DNA of 6,926 nucleotides from contig JAJYXX010000279.1 of NCBI GenBank assembly GCA_021801545.1, forward strand, positions 4,440 to 11,365. The letters are read 5' to 3'. Positions 1 through 5,085 of this stretch are shown piece by piece (positions within the stretch are counted from its first letter, which is position 1; each line of letters opens with the position of its first letter). The position numbers and the translations under genes were made by a program. The notes beneath the pieces are model-generated. The model did not search any database and had not been told where the DNA came from. It saw nothing but the letters and a program-made list of their open reading frames with translations. This stretch comes from Chloroflexota bacterium (GTDB lineage Bacteria; Chloroflexota; Limnocylindria; Limnocylindrales; CSP1-4).

Positions 1-107
1 CGATCGTCAACGTCGTGGCGGTCTTCCTCATCCTGCTCTCGGCGATCCCGGTCTACCTCTCGCAGCGGCTCTCCCGGGACGGCGGGGCCGGCCCGACATC
101 CCGCTGA
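1..107 (+). CDS. C-terminal end of a membrane protein, probably an ABC transporter permease (5' partial)
   Basis: Reading from base 3, 34 codons run to a TGA at 105-107. The peptide starts IVNVVAVFLILLSAIPVYLS and continues with a charged, disordered tail QRLSRDGGAGPTSR. One hydrophobic segment of about 20 residues followed by a short basic cytoplasmic tail is what the last transmembrane helix of an inner-membrane ABC permease looks like (for example the PotB/PotC-type polyamine permeases). That family assignment is an inference from a fragment with no diagnostic motif such as the EAA loop. Any polytopic membrane protein with a cytoplasmic C-terminus would fit. The upstream part lies outside the window. 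It converges with the small minus-strand ORF whose stop is 75 bases downstream. Confidence 0.6.
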   Translation, partial: IVNVVAVFLILLSAIPVYLSQRLSRDGGAGPTSR

Positions 108-113
108 CGGGAG

Positions 114-140
114 CGAGCCGGCCACCGCGAGCCGGCCACC
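114..140. repeat. Two-copy 14-bp tandem repeat (CGAGCCGGCCACC)
   Basis: CGAGCCGGCCACC occurs at 114-126 and again at 128-140, a 13-base identity at 14-base period, just after the stop of the permease fragment. A second two-copy repeat with the same period but another sequence lies at 888-913. No function is evident; replication slippage is the simplest origin. Confidence 0.6.
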
Positions 141-181
141 AACAGTCGGGGGACCACGACCTGAGGTCCGGCGAGCCCGTC

Positions 182-304
182 CTACCAGCGGATCCCGGCC
201 GGCAGGACGGCGCCGAACAGGCCGGCCATGAGGATCGCCGACGGGGCGGCGATGGCGATCAGCCTGTGAGCGAGCAGAGCGAGTCGATTCCTGGTGTCGG
301 GCAC
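182..304 (-). CDS. Small single-helix membrane protein, 40 residues, unknown function
   Basis: A GTG at 302-304 is preceded by GGAGG with a six-base spacer, an ideal ribosome binding site, and opens a 40-codon frame ending in TAG at 182-184. The product starts MPDTRNRLALLAHRLIAIAA and continues PSAILMAGLFGAVLPAGIRW. It has a short basic N-terminus and then about 22 hydrophobic residues (roughly 15-37) ending at Arg-Trp, so a single-pass membrane protein with the N-terminus inside is likely. No family is recognised. A longer same-frame ORF starting at 391 has a proline/arginine-rich N-terminus with no SD, and I reject that extension. The YHS gene lies upstream on the same strand, 216 bases away, so co-transcription is possible but not shown. 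The chance of a spurious ORF is real at this length; the SD and the clean helix argue for it. Confidence 0.45.
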   Translation of the reverse strand: MPDTRNRLALLAHRLIAIAAPSAILMAGLFGAVLPAGIRW

Positions 305-520
305 GATCGACCTCCGGGCGGCGACACGCGCCGCGCTCCACGGCGGTGGACCATCTCCGCTGCGTGCCCGTCCTGATCCGCCGATGGCCATTCTGCACTT
401 CGGCGCTTAGCTGCGACGTATCGGCCGGTTACGCTCCCGGCGACCAGGGATACCGCAGGGATCCGGGGCACCCCGGCCGGCGGGCTACCCCACCGGGTTC
501 GCCGTCACCGTCCCGGTCGG

Positions 521-700
521 TCAGCCGTGGTGCATCCCCGGCTTGTAGTCGGGGGCGAGGAACTTCTCCGGGTCCTCCCTGAAGTCGAGCAGGCAGCCCT
601 TGCCGCAGAAGTAGTACGTCGTCCCCTCGTGCTCGGCCGTGTACGGCGCATCGTTCGTCTCGACTTCCATCCCGCACACCCGGTCGATCGCGGTTGCCAT
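521..700 (-). CDS. YHS-domain small metal-binding protein
   Basis: This 59-residue protein is essentially one YHS domain. It opens MATAIDRVCGMEVETND, has TTYYFCGKGCLLDF in the middle, and continues with DPEKFLAP. The family hallmarks are the VCGM motif (Cys9) and the FCxxxC motif (Cys32, Cys36), which together form the predicted metal site; YHS domains accompany copper and other soft-metal transporters (CopA-type ATPases) and some multicomponent oxygenases. The tail ends GMHHG, adding two histidines. Two adjacent ATGs are possible (703 and 700); GGAGG lies five bases from the first and eight from the second, so I use 700. A same-frame ORF back to 982 is a GC-rich artefact lacking an SD. A promoter with an overlapping dyad lies about 80 bases upstream. 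A cytosolic metal chaperone or sensor-like role is inference; no transporter is seen beside it. Confidence 0.88.
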   Translation of the reverse strand: MATAIDRVCGMEVETNDAPYTAEHEGTTYYFCGKGCLLDFREDPEKFLAPDYKPGMHHG

Positions 701-776
701 CATGAGTTCCTCCGCTGAAACGGTGCCCAGCTGGTCGCCGAGGCGCCGGCGCATCGATCGGACGAGTGCCGATCCG

Positions 777-793
777 TACTCCCCGGGAGTATA
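777..793 (-). promoter_or_regulatory. Predicted promoter -10 (TATACT) with overlapping 15-bp dyad operator for the YHS gene
   Basis: TACTCCCCGGGAGTA at 777-791 is a perfect 7-bp inverted repeat around one central base. On the minus strand its upstream edge is part of TATACT (793-788), a near-consensus -10 in a region otherwise almost free of A/T. Initiation would fall near 781, inside the dyad, leaving an 80-base leader to the YHS start at 700. A TAC-Cn-Gn-GTA arrangement is the general layout of CsoR/RcnR-type copper or nickel repressor operators. No good -35 is visible 16-18 bases upstream, so the promoter call rests on the -10 and its position. Assignment to CsoR is inference; no regulator gene is in the window. 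Confidence 0.45.
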
Positions 794-887
794 GCGCTCC
801 GATCGTCCCCGGGGCCAGACGCGTTCGGCCGAGCCACCCGACCGAGCCCTTGCGGCCGAGCCGTTGCGGCGAGCCGTTCGGCCGGTC

Positions 888-913
888 TGCCCGGCCAGGT
901 GTGCCCGGCCAGG
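888..913. repeat. Two-copy 14-bp-period direct repeat (TGCCCGGCCAGG)
   Basis: TGCCCGGCCAGG is present at 888-899 and 902-913, separated by two bases. It sits in the divergent intergenic region upstream of the zinc-ribbon gene. It could be a pair of protein sites one and a half helical turns apart or a slippage duplication; nothing in the sequence decides. Confidence 0.55.
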
Positions 914-956
914 CCGCCCGCCGACGCTGGCCCCGAGAGCGTGCCGGTGGAGCCGG

Positions 957-965
957 TGGTATCCT
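957..965 (+). promoter_or_regulatory. Possible extended -10 promoter (TGGTATCCT) for the zinc-ribbon gene
   Basis: TGGTATCCT fits the extended -10 pattern TGnTAnnnT and is one of few A/T-containing hexamers upstream of the gene. The following bases make TATCCTCGGA, the same ten bases found on the minus strand ahead of the CpgS-like gene (4740-4749). No -35 is evident and the leader to the GTG at 1126 would be about 155 bases, so this is tentative. Confidence 0.25.
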
Positions 966-1125
966 CGGACCCAGAGAATCACCGGTGCGCCCCGCCTGGG
1001 ATCACGAGAGTCTGCACCTGGGTCGCGCGGCCCCGGCCCCCTCCGCCGTCACGCTCGTCCCGACCACGGACTACCGCGCCCCCCCCAGGGTGCCCCGAGC
1101 GCAGCATCGGACCGGGAGGATCATC

Positions 1126-1461
1126 GTGACCTACGTCGATCGAACCCTCAGCTGTGTCGACTGCGACGTCGAGTTCATCCACTCGGCCGCGGACCAGGAG
1201 TACTACGCGCAGAAAGGGTTCGTCTCAGACCCGAAGCGCTGTCCGAGCTGCCGTGCCAGCCGTCGCCAGGCGCGCGAGGGCGGCTACGACGTCCGCGAGA
1301 TCGGTGGGCCGCGCGGCTACGAGCGCGGTGAACGCCCCGAACGCGAGTACTTCGCGGTGATCTGCTCGCGCTGCGGCAACCAGGCCCAGGTCCCGTTCAA
1401 GCCACGGATGGATCGCCCGGTTTACTGCTCCGACTGTTTCCGGGCCGTCAAGCCGCAGTAG
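1126..1461 (+). CDS. Zinc-ribbon protein with four CxxC knuckles (CxxC-x17-CxxC family)
   Basis: The 111-residue product starts at GTG 1126, preceded by GGGAGGA with a spacer of about six bases; the same frame open back to 766 lacks an SD and has atypical composition. The N-terminal half (MTYVDRTLSCVDCDVEFIHS, then KRCPSCRASRR) is a probable zinc-ribbon with cysteines 10/13 and 39/42. The C-terminal half (FAVICSRCGNQAQVPFKP, then RPVYCSDCFRAVKPQ) holds cysteines 80/83 and 101/104 with exactly 17 residues between the pairs, matching the CxxC-x17-CxxC domain named in bacterial protein-family collections. A Gly/Arg/Glu-rich linker (about residues 50-74) joins them. Eight cysteines predict two structural zinc ions. 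The molecular role is not established; nucleic-acid binding or stress-related functions are guesses. It is monocistronic and convergent with the minus-strand block. Confidence 0.9.
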   Translation: MTYVDRTLSCVDCDVEFIHSAADQEYYAQKGFVSDPKRCPSCRASRRQAREGGYDVREIGGPRGYERGERPEREYFAVICSRCGNQAQVPFKPRMDRPVYCSDCFRAVKPQ

Positions 1462-1606
1462 GCGTTCGGCGCGCGAAGGACCGACATGAGTAGCGACCGG
1501 CTGTCCGGCGGCGCGCCACGAGGGCGAACACCACCGCACCAGCCGGTCGCGACTGACGAGCCGGCCCGGTGCCGGCCGTCCCGACTCGCTGACAGGAGAT
1601 ACTCAC

Positions 1607-1634
1607 CGGCGCCCCGAAAGGTTCGCTGGCGCCG
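1607..1634. other. Inverted repeat downstream of the truncated S51 ORF
   Basis: CGGCGCC at 1607-1613 pairs with GGCGCCG at 1628-1634 around a 14-base loop; its right arm begins eight bases beyond the stop of the minus-strand S51 ORF. A second stem, GCCGGC at 1560-1565 with GCCGGC at 1571-1576, lies further out. Both sit in the 180-base gap between convergent genes, where terminators are expected, but neither has a T-tract on either strand. They may stop or stabilise transcripts from both sides; confidence is low. Confidence 0.3.
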
Positions 1635-1641
1635 CCGGTCG

Positions 1642-2127
1642 TCAGAGCCGGAAGACGTCGCCCGCCCGAAGCCGGACGCGCCGGCGTCCCTGCCAGACGG
1701 TGACGCGCGCCCGTCCCTGGACCTGCCACGATCCGCCGCGCCCCACGAGCGCCGTCTCCTCGTCGATGCCCAGGATCGTGGTCCCGCGGGGCGCCTGGAG
1801 CGCCACGAACGCCGCGAACGCCTCGGGAAACCGGTCGTAATGCGGGAGGACGGCGGCGCCGCCCACGACGCCGAGCGCCGTCTGCCAGCGCAGCGGGAAC
1901 GGCAGCACCCGGCGGCGAAGCCGTGGCTGGCGCGAGGCGAGAACCATCGCCCCGGCCGAGCAGCCGGCGAGCACCGCGCCGCGGGCGTGGGCGTCGAGGG
2001 CGGCGTTCCAGACGAGGCTCCCCTCGAGCATGTGCAGCAGATGCTCCGGCTTACCACCCGAGAAATAGCGGCGCGGGTCGACTACGTGCGGCTGAACGTT
2101 GTCGCCCGGCTCGCCCGCTGACGGGCG
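1642..2127 (-). pseudogene. N-terminally truncated peptidase S51 / cyanophycinase-like protein
   Basis: Minus-strand codons from 2127 to the TGA at 1642-1644 are open for 161 residues and clearly encode the C-terminal two thirds of a class-I glutamine-amidotransferase-fold serine peptidase (MEROPS S51). Visible are RRYFSGGKPEHLL, then RGAVLAGCSAGAMVLA with the nucleophile Ser in GxSAGA, a probable catalytic His in AVLPHYDRFP, and GIDEETALV near the end. Full S51 proteins have roughly 90-100 more residues of N-terminal Rossmann fold. Here that part is absent: the frame reaches argF's TAG (2128-2130), and no ATG, GTG or TTG occurs before Met at 2031, which lies after the FSGG motif. A product from Met2031 would have 129 residues, lack the GG loop and have only a distant GGAG. 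I favour a decayed gene cut by deletion against argF. Readthrough, a near-cognate start, or a sequencing/assembly error are alternatives. Confidence 0.7.
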
Positions 2128-3276
2128 CTAGATCCGGTCGCCCGTGGCGTCGCCGGTGATCAGCGTGTAGAGAAGCGCCAGCTCGGTGTGGAGCCGGTTC
2201 TCGGCCTGGTCCCAGACGCGCGACTGGCCGCCGTCGATCACCGCGTTCGTCACCTCCTCGCCGCGATGGGCGGGCAGGCAGTGGAGGAAGATCGCGTGAC
2301 GAGCGGCGCGGGCCATGAGTGACGCGTCGACCGTGAAGCCCCTGAACGCCTCCCGCCGGGCGGCCTGCTCGGCCTCGCGACCCATCGAGGTCCAGACGTC
2401 GGTGTAGATCGCGTCGGTGCCCTCGACCGCCGCCAGGGGATCGTTCGTCAGCTCGATCTCGCCCCCTGTTGCCGCCGCCATCTCCCGGGCGCCCGCGATG
2501 ATCACCGGATCCGGCTCGTAGCCGGCCGGCGTCGCGACCACCAGCCGGAAGCCGGCCAGGGCCGCTGCCTGGGCCAGCGAGTGGCAGACGTTGTCGCCGT
2601 CGCCGACGTAGGCGAGCCGGCACCCGGCGAGCGTGCCGAACTCCTCCTCCAGGGTCATCACGTCGGCCAGCGCCTGGAGCGGATGGTGCTCGTCGGTCAG
2701 GGCGTTGACGACCGGGATCGAGGCGTTCGCGGCCAGCTCCTCCACCGTCGCCTGGGCGAACGTACGGACCGCGATCGCCGACAGGTAGCGCGACAGGACG
2801 CGGGCGGTGTCGGCGATCGTCTCGCCGCGACCGAGCTGGAGCTCATCGGGGCGCAGGACGATCGGGAGCATGCCGAGTCCGTAGGCCGCCGCCTCGAGGC
2901 TCACCCGGGTCCGGGTGGAAGGCTTGTCGAAGATCATGCCGACCCGGCCGCCCGGGATCGCCTCGCGGAAGGCTGCCGGCTCGCGCTTCGCGCGGTGTGC
3001 CAGGCCGAGGACGAGACGGAGTCCCTCCGGGCCGAGGATGTCGAGGGTCAGAAAATGGCGGACCGGAGCGGGATCGCCACCGCCGGTCGGGGCATCGCCG
3101 CCGTGCGAGGTGCCACCGCCGGTCGGGGCATCGCCGCCGTGCGAGGTGCCACCGCCGGTCGGGGCATCGCCGCCGTGCGAGGTGCCACCGCCGGTCGGGG
3201 CATCGCCGCCGTGCGAGGCACCTCTCGTCGGATCGTCTCCCGGGCCTGTCGTGGCGGACCCGGCATCGGTGGTCAT
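2128..3276 (-). CDS. argF: Ornithine carbamoyltransferase with a repeat-built N-terminal extension
   Basis: ArgF transfers the carbamoyl group from carbamoyl phosphate to ornithine, giving citrulline in cytosolic arginine synthesis. Signatures in the 382-residue product are the carbamoyl-phosphate loop KPSTRTR (118-124), HPLQ (198-201), VGDGDNVCHSLAQ (224-236), DVWTSMG (293-299, the SMG ornithine loop) and HCLPAHRGEEV (332-342) with the active Cys. The catalytic part begins near RHFLTLDIL (73-81) and is about 310 residues, the normal family length. Before it lies a 72-residue disordered extension made mostly of four SHGGDAPTGGG[T/D] units. No start codon lies between the repeats and RHFL, so the extension is probably translated. 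Two ATGs compete: 3282 sits directly on the SD (GGAGGAG), while 3276 has six to eight bases of spacing, so I choose 3276. The CpgS-like gene is 64 bases upstream on the same strand. A catabolic role (arcB-type) cannot be excluded. Confidence 0.95.
   Translation of the reverse strand: MTTDAGSATTGPGDDPTRGASHGGDAPTGGGTSHGGDAPTGGGTSHGGDAPTGGGTSHGGDAPTGGGDPAPVRHFLTLDILGPEGLRLVLGLAHRAKREPAAFREAIPGGRVGMIFDKPSTRTRVSLEAAAYGLGMLPIVLRPDELQLGRGETIADTARVLSRYLSAIAVRTFAQATVEELAANASIPVVNALTDEHHPLQALADVMTLEEEFGTLAGCRLAYVGDGDNVCHSLAQAAALAGFRLVVATPAGYEPDPVIIAGAREMAAATGGEIELTNDPLAAVEGTDAIYTDVWTSMGREAEQAARREAFRGFTVDASLMARAARHAIFLHCLPAHRGEEVTNAVIDGGQSRVWDQAENRLHTELALLYTLITGDATGDRI
3076..3218. repeat. Four-copy 36-bp perfect tandem repeat inside argF
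   Basis: A 36-base unit repeats at 3076, 3112, 3148 and 3184; bases 3076-3218 keep period 36 without mismatch, so the array is 3.97 copies. On the minus strand each unit encodes 12 residues, SHGGDAPTGGGT, the last one ending in D. The length is a multiple of three, so copy changes keep argF in frame. Identity at synonymous positions implies recent expansion or homogenisation. There are no spacers, so it is not a CRISPR array despite the 36-base unit. Confidence 0.95.
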
Positions 3277-3301
3277 CTTCATCTCCTCCGGCGTGGCTCG
3301 C

Positions 3302-3328
3302 CGGAGCGGGCGCTCGCGGCCCGCTCCG
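3302..3328. other. Intercistronic hairpin between the CpgS-like gene and argF
   Basis: CGGAGCGGGC (3302-3311) and GCCCGCTCCG (3319-3328) form a perfect 10-bp, almost all-G/C stem with a seven-base loop. It lies in the 64-base gap, 12 bases after the CpgS-like stop and about 12 bases before argF's SD on the minus-strand transcript. There is no T-tract, so an intrinsic terminator is unlikely. An mRNA processing or stabilising structure that sets the ratio of the two products is plausible. Confidence 0.5.
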
Positions 3329-3340
3329 AACGTGAGGCGG

Positions 3341-4684
3341 TCAGGTGGACGTCGGCGCCGTTTCGCGGGCGACGCGGACGATCGGTTCGAGGAGGCTCAC
3401 GAGCGACGGACCGCGCGCCTCTTCGAGCTCGTACCGGACGCGAACGACCGGCTTCTCGAGCCGCAGGATCCGCGTCAGATCGATCGGCGTGGCGGCCAGG
3501 ACGACGTCGACCGGCATCGCGTTCAGCGTCGCCTCAAGTTCACGCATCTGGGCGGGACCATAGCCCATCGCGGGCAGGAGCGGCTCGAGGGCCGGATACC
3601 GGCGCAGTGTCTCGGCCAGGCTGCCGGTCGCGTACGGCCGCGGGTCGATGACGAACGCCGCCCCGAACCGGCGGGCGGCCACGATCCCGGCCCCGTACGT
3701 CATCCCGCCGTGGGTGAGCGTCGGGCCGTCTTCGACGACCGCGACGCGCCGGCCGGCGATCTCGCACCCGATGAGGCTGAGCGTCGAGCGCGCCTCGATG
3801 ACGGCCGCGACCGGGTTGACCGCCTCGATGTTCCGGCGGACGGCGGCCAGCCCGGCGGCGTCCGCGGAGTCGATCTTGTTGATCACGACGACGTCCGCCA
3901 GCCGCAGATTCGTCTCACCGGGGTGGTACGTCAGTTCGTGGCCCGGCCGGAGCGGGTCGGCGACAACGATGTGCAGATCGGGCCGGTAGAACGGCAGATC
4001 GTTGTTACCGCCGTCCCACAGGATGACGTCCGCCTCCCGGTCGGCCTCGCGCAGGATCGCCTCGTAGTCGACGCCCGCGTAGACGACCCGCCCGACGTCG
4101 AGGTGGGGCTCGTACTCCTCGCGCTCCTCGATCGTCGCCCGCTGGCGGTCGAGATCCGCGTAGGTGGCGAAGCGCTGGACCCGCTGGGCGGCGAGGTCAC
4201 CGTAGGGCATCGGGTGACGGACGACGACGACCTTCAGACCGGATGCCTCGAGCAGGGCGGCCACCCGGCGGCTCGTCTGGCTCTTGCCGGCGCCCGTCCG
4301 CACGGCGCAGACGGCCACGACCGGACGACGGCTGCGCAGCATCGTCCGGCGCGGGCCGAGGAGTGCGAAGTCCGCCCCGGCTGCCATCGCCCGCGAGGCG
4401 GCGTGCATGACGTGCTCATGGCTGACGTCGCTGTAGGCGAAGACGACCTCGTCGACCCGCCCGTCCCGGACGAGCCGCTCGAGCTGCTCCTCGGGCACGA
4501 TCGGGATCCCCTTCGGGTAGCGCGGACCGGCCAGGAGCGCCGGGTAGACTCGGTCGGCGATGCCGGGGATCTGGGTCGCAGTGAAGGCGACCACCTCGAC
4601 CGATGGATCGCCGCGATAGACGACGTTGAAGTCATGGAAGTCGCGGCCGGCGGCTCCCATGATGACGACACGGCGAGGTGCCAT
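3341..4684 (-). CDS. Cyclic 2,3-diphosphoglycerate synthetase-like GTPase (CpgS family)
   Basis: The 447-residue product resembles the CpgS family, whose methanogen members close 2,3-diphosphoglycerate into its cyclic form using ATP. An N-terminal Rossmann-like segment has VVIMGAAGRDFHDFNVVYRG (6-25). A central P-loop NTPase domain has CAVRTGAGKSQTSRR (126-140), where the usual first P-loop glycine is Val; a Walker B-like ILWDGGNNDLPFYRPD (221-236); and VVINKID (266-272), which matches the NKxD guanine-recognition motif. A C-terminal domain ends near 447. Bacterial members are commonly annotated as cyclic 2,3-diphosphoglycerate synthase, but that activity in bacteria is inferred only by homology. 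Two starts are possible: 4693 abuts its purine tract, while ATG 4684 has AAGGA eight bases upstream, so I use 4684. The longer frame to 4990 lacks an SD and has non-coding composition. It probably heads an operon with argF. Confidence 0.82.
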   Translation of the reverse strand: MAPRRVVIMGAAGRDFHDFNVVYRGDPSVEVVAFTATQIPGIADRVYPALLAGPRYPKGIPIVPEEQLERLVRDGRVDEVVFAYSDVSHEHVMHAASRAMAAGADFALLGPRRTMLRSRRPVVAVCAVRTGAGKSQTSRRVAALLEASGLKVVVVRHPMPYGDLAAQRVQRFATYADLDRQRATIEEREEYEPHLDVGRVVYAGVDYEAILREADREADVILWDGGNNDLPFYRPDLHIVVADPLRPGHELTYHPGETNLRLADVVVINKIDSADAAGLAAVRRNIEAVNPVAAVIEARSTLSLIGCEIAGRRVAVVEDGPTLTHGGMTYGAGIVAARRFGAAFVIDPRPYATGSLAETLRRYPALEPLLPAMGYGPAQMRELEATLNAMPVDVVLAATPIDLTRILRLEKPVVRVRYELEEARGPSLVSLLEPIVRVARETAPTST

Positions 4685-4739
4685 CTCCGACATCCTTTCC
4701 CGGGGGTCGCGGGATGATGGGGCGACCCGACCCGGCAAC

Positions 4740-4749
4740 TCCGAGGATA
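4740..4749 (-). promoter_or_regulatory. Possible -10 region (TATCCT) for the CpgS-like gene
   Basis: On the minus strand TATCCT (4749-4744) fits the TAnnnT -10 pattern and would start a transcript near 4737, about 53 bases before the ATG at 4684. It is embedded in TATCCTCGGA, identical to the ten bases at 960-969 on the plus strand upstream of the zinc-ribbon gene. No clear -35 is seen 16-18 bases upstream. Confidence 0.3.
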
Positions 4750-4885
4750 GGCGAGCCGGTGCTCCGCCGTGAGCCCAGCAGTTGTCCTGGGCCGAATCTG
4801 GCGGCCGGGCCCGGGGCCCGGTAGGGCCGAGCGTCCCCACCGGGCGGGCCGGTTGGTCGGGCGACCCCGAACGGGCGGGCGGAAG

Positions 4886-4951
4886 GTCCGGAGAGGCCCC
4901 GCTCGACGGCACCGCGGGGGGGCACAGTGCGGGAGCGGGGCCTCTCCGGAC
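4886..4951. repeat. Perfect 19-bp inverted repeat with 28-base loop
   Basis: GTCCGGAGAGGCCCCGCTC at 4886-4904 is matched exactly by its reverse complement at 4933-4951. The 28-base loop (4905-4932) contains a G7 run and the small dyad GCACAGTGC (4923-4931). The mostly G/C stem would be very stable as RNA or cruciform. It lies between divergent genes, and no T-tract follows on either strand, so it does not look like an ordinary terminator. It may be a REP/MITE-like dispersed element, a leader structure of the heme transcript if that starts further left, or a structured small RNA. Confidence 0.85.
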
Positions 4952-5085
4952 GCCCGTCGGCGGCAAGCTCCCGGTCGAACCGAGAACCATCGCCGACGAC
5001 GGTACGCAGAGTCTACGATATGCTGCGTGACCTTGTGGAACATTTCGTGAGGCTCAGGCGTGGAGTTCGGGCAGGGGGTCCGGGC

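Larger units (their letters stand above)
704..1125. other. Divergent intergenic region between the YHS and zinc-ribbon genes
   Basis: This 422-base stretch separates two divergently transcribed genes. It holds the minus-strand SD and promoter/dyad of the YHS gene, a two-copy 12-base direct repeat (888-899 and 902-913), degenerate GAGCCGTT-like repeats around 858-880, a weak plus-strand extended -10 (957-965) and a C8 homopolymer at 1079-1086. Open frames crossing it in both directions have no SD at their starts and give arginine/proline-rich translations. I see no gene in it. Confidence 0.6.
4685..5085. other. Divergent intergenic region between the CpgS-like gene and the heme cluster
   Basis: About 400 bases with no convincing gene. 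From left to right it holds the SD and a possible -10 of the CpgS-like gene (minus strand), a GC stem CCGGGCC/GGCCCGG (4805-4811 and 4815-4821), the perfect 19-bp inverted repeat (4886-4951), and an A/T-containing island at about 5011-5048 (including TACGAT at 5014 and TATGCT at 5019) that may contain the heme-cluster promoter. Longer frames crossing the region have no SD and arginine/glycine-rich translations. Confidence 0.55.

Noticed and set aside
151..169. Terminator hairpin GGACC/GGTCC between the permease fragment and the small membrane protein
   Set aside because: Only a 5-bp stem with a nine-base loop and no T-tract on either strand.
1079..1086. C8 homopolymer as a phase-variation switch
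   Set aside because: It lies upstream of the supported start of the zinc-ribbon gene, outside any supported reading frame.
766..1125. N-terminal 120-residue extension of the zinc-ribbon protein
   Set aside because: No SD at the upstream start, Arg/Pro-rich composition, a C8 tract at 1079-1086, and an excellent SD exactly before GTG 1126 where the family normally begins.
1486..2121. Plus-strand 211-codon ORF opposite the S51 remnant
   Set aside because: The minus strand carries recognisable S51 motifs, while the plus translation is Arg/Pro-rich with no features.
3076..3218. CRISPR array (36-bp repeats)
   Set aside because: The units are directly adjacent with no spacers and lie in frame inside argF; this is a coding minisatellite.
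2915..4717. Long plus-strand ORF (600 codons) opposite argF and the CpgS-like gene, and a 356-codon one at 2581-3651
   Set aside because: They are antisense shadows of two well-supported genes in a high-GC genome, with Arg/Asp/Pro-rich translations and no recognisable motif.
4685..4990. N-terminal extension of the CpgS-like protein (start at 4990)
   Set aside because: The extra residues are Pro/Arg-rich and include the inverted-repeat DNA; the family begins at the MGAAGRDFHDF segment just after ATG 4684.
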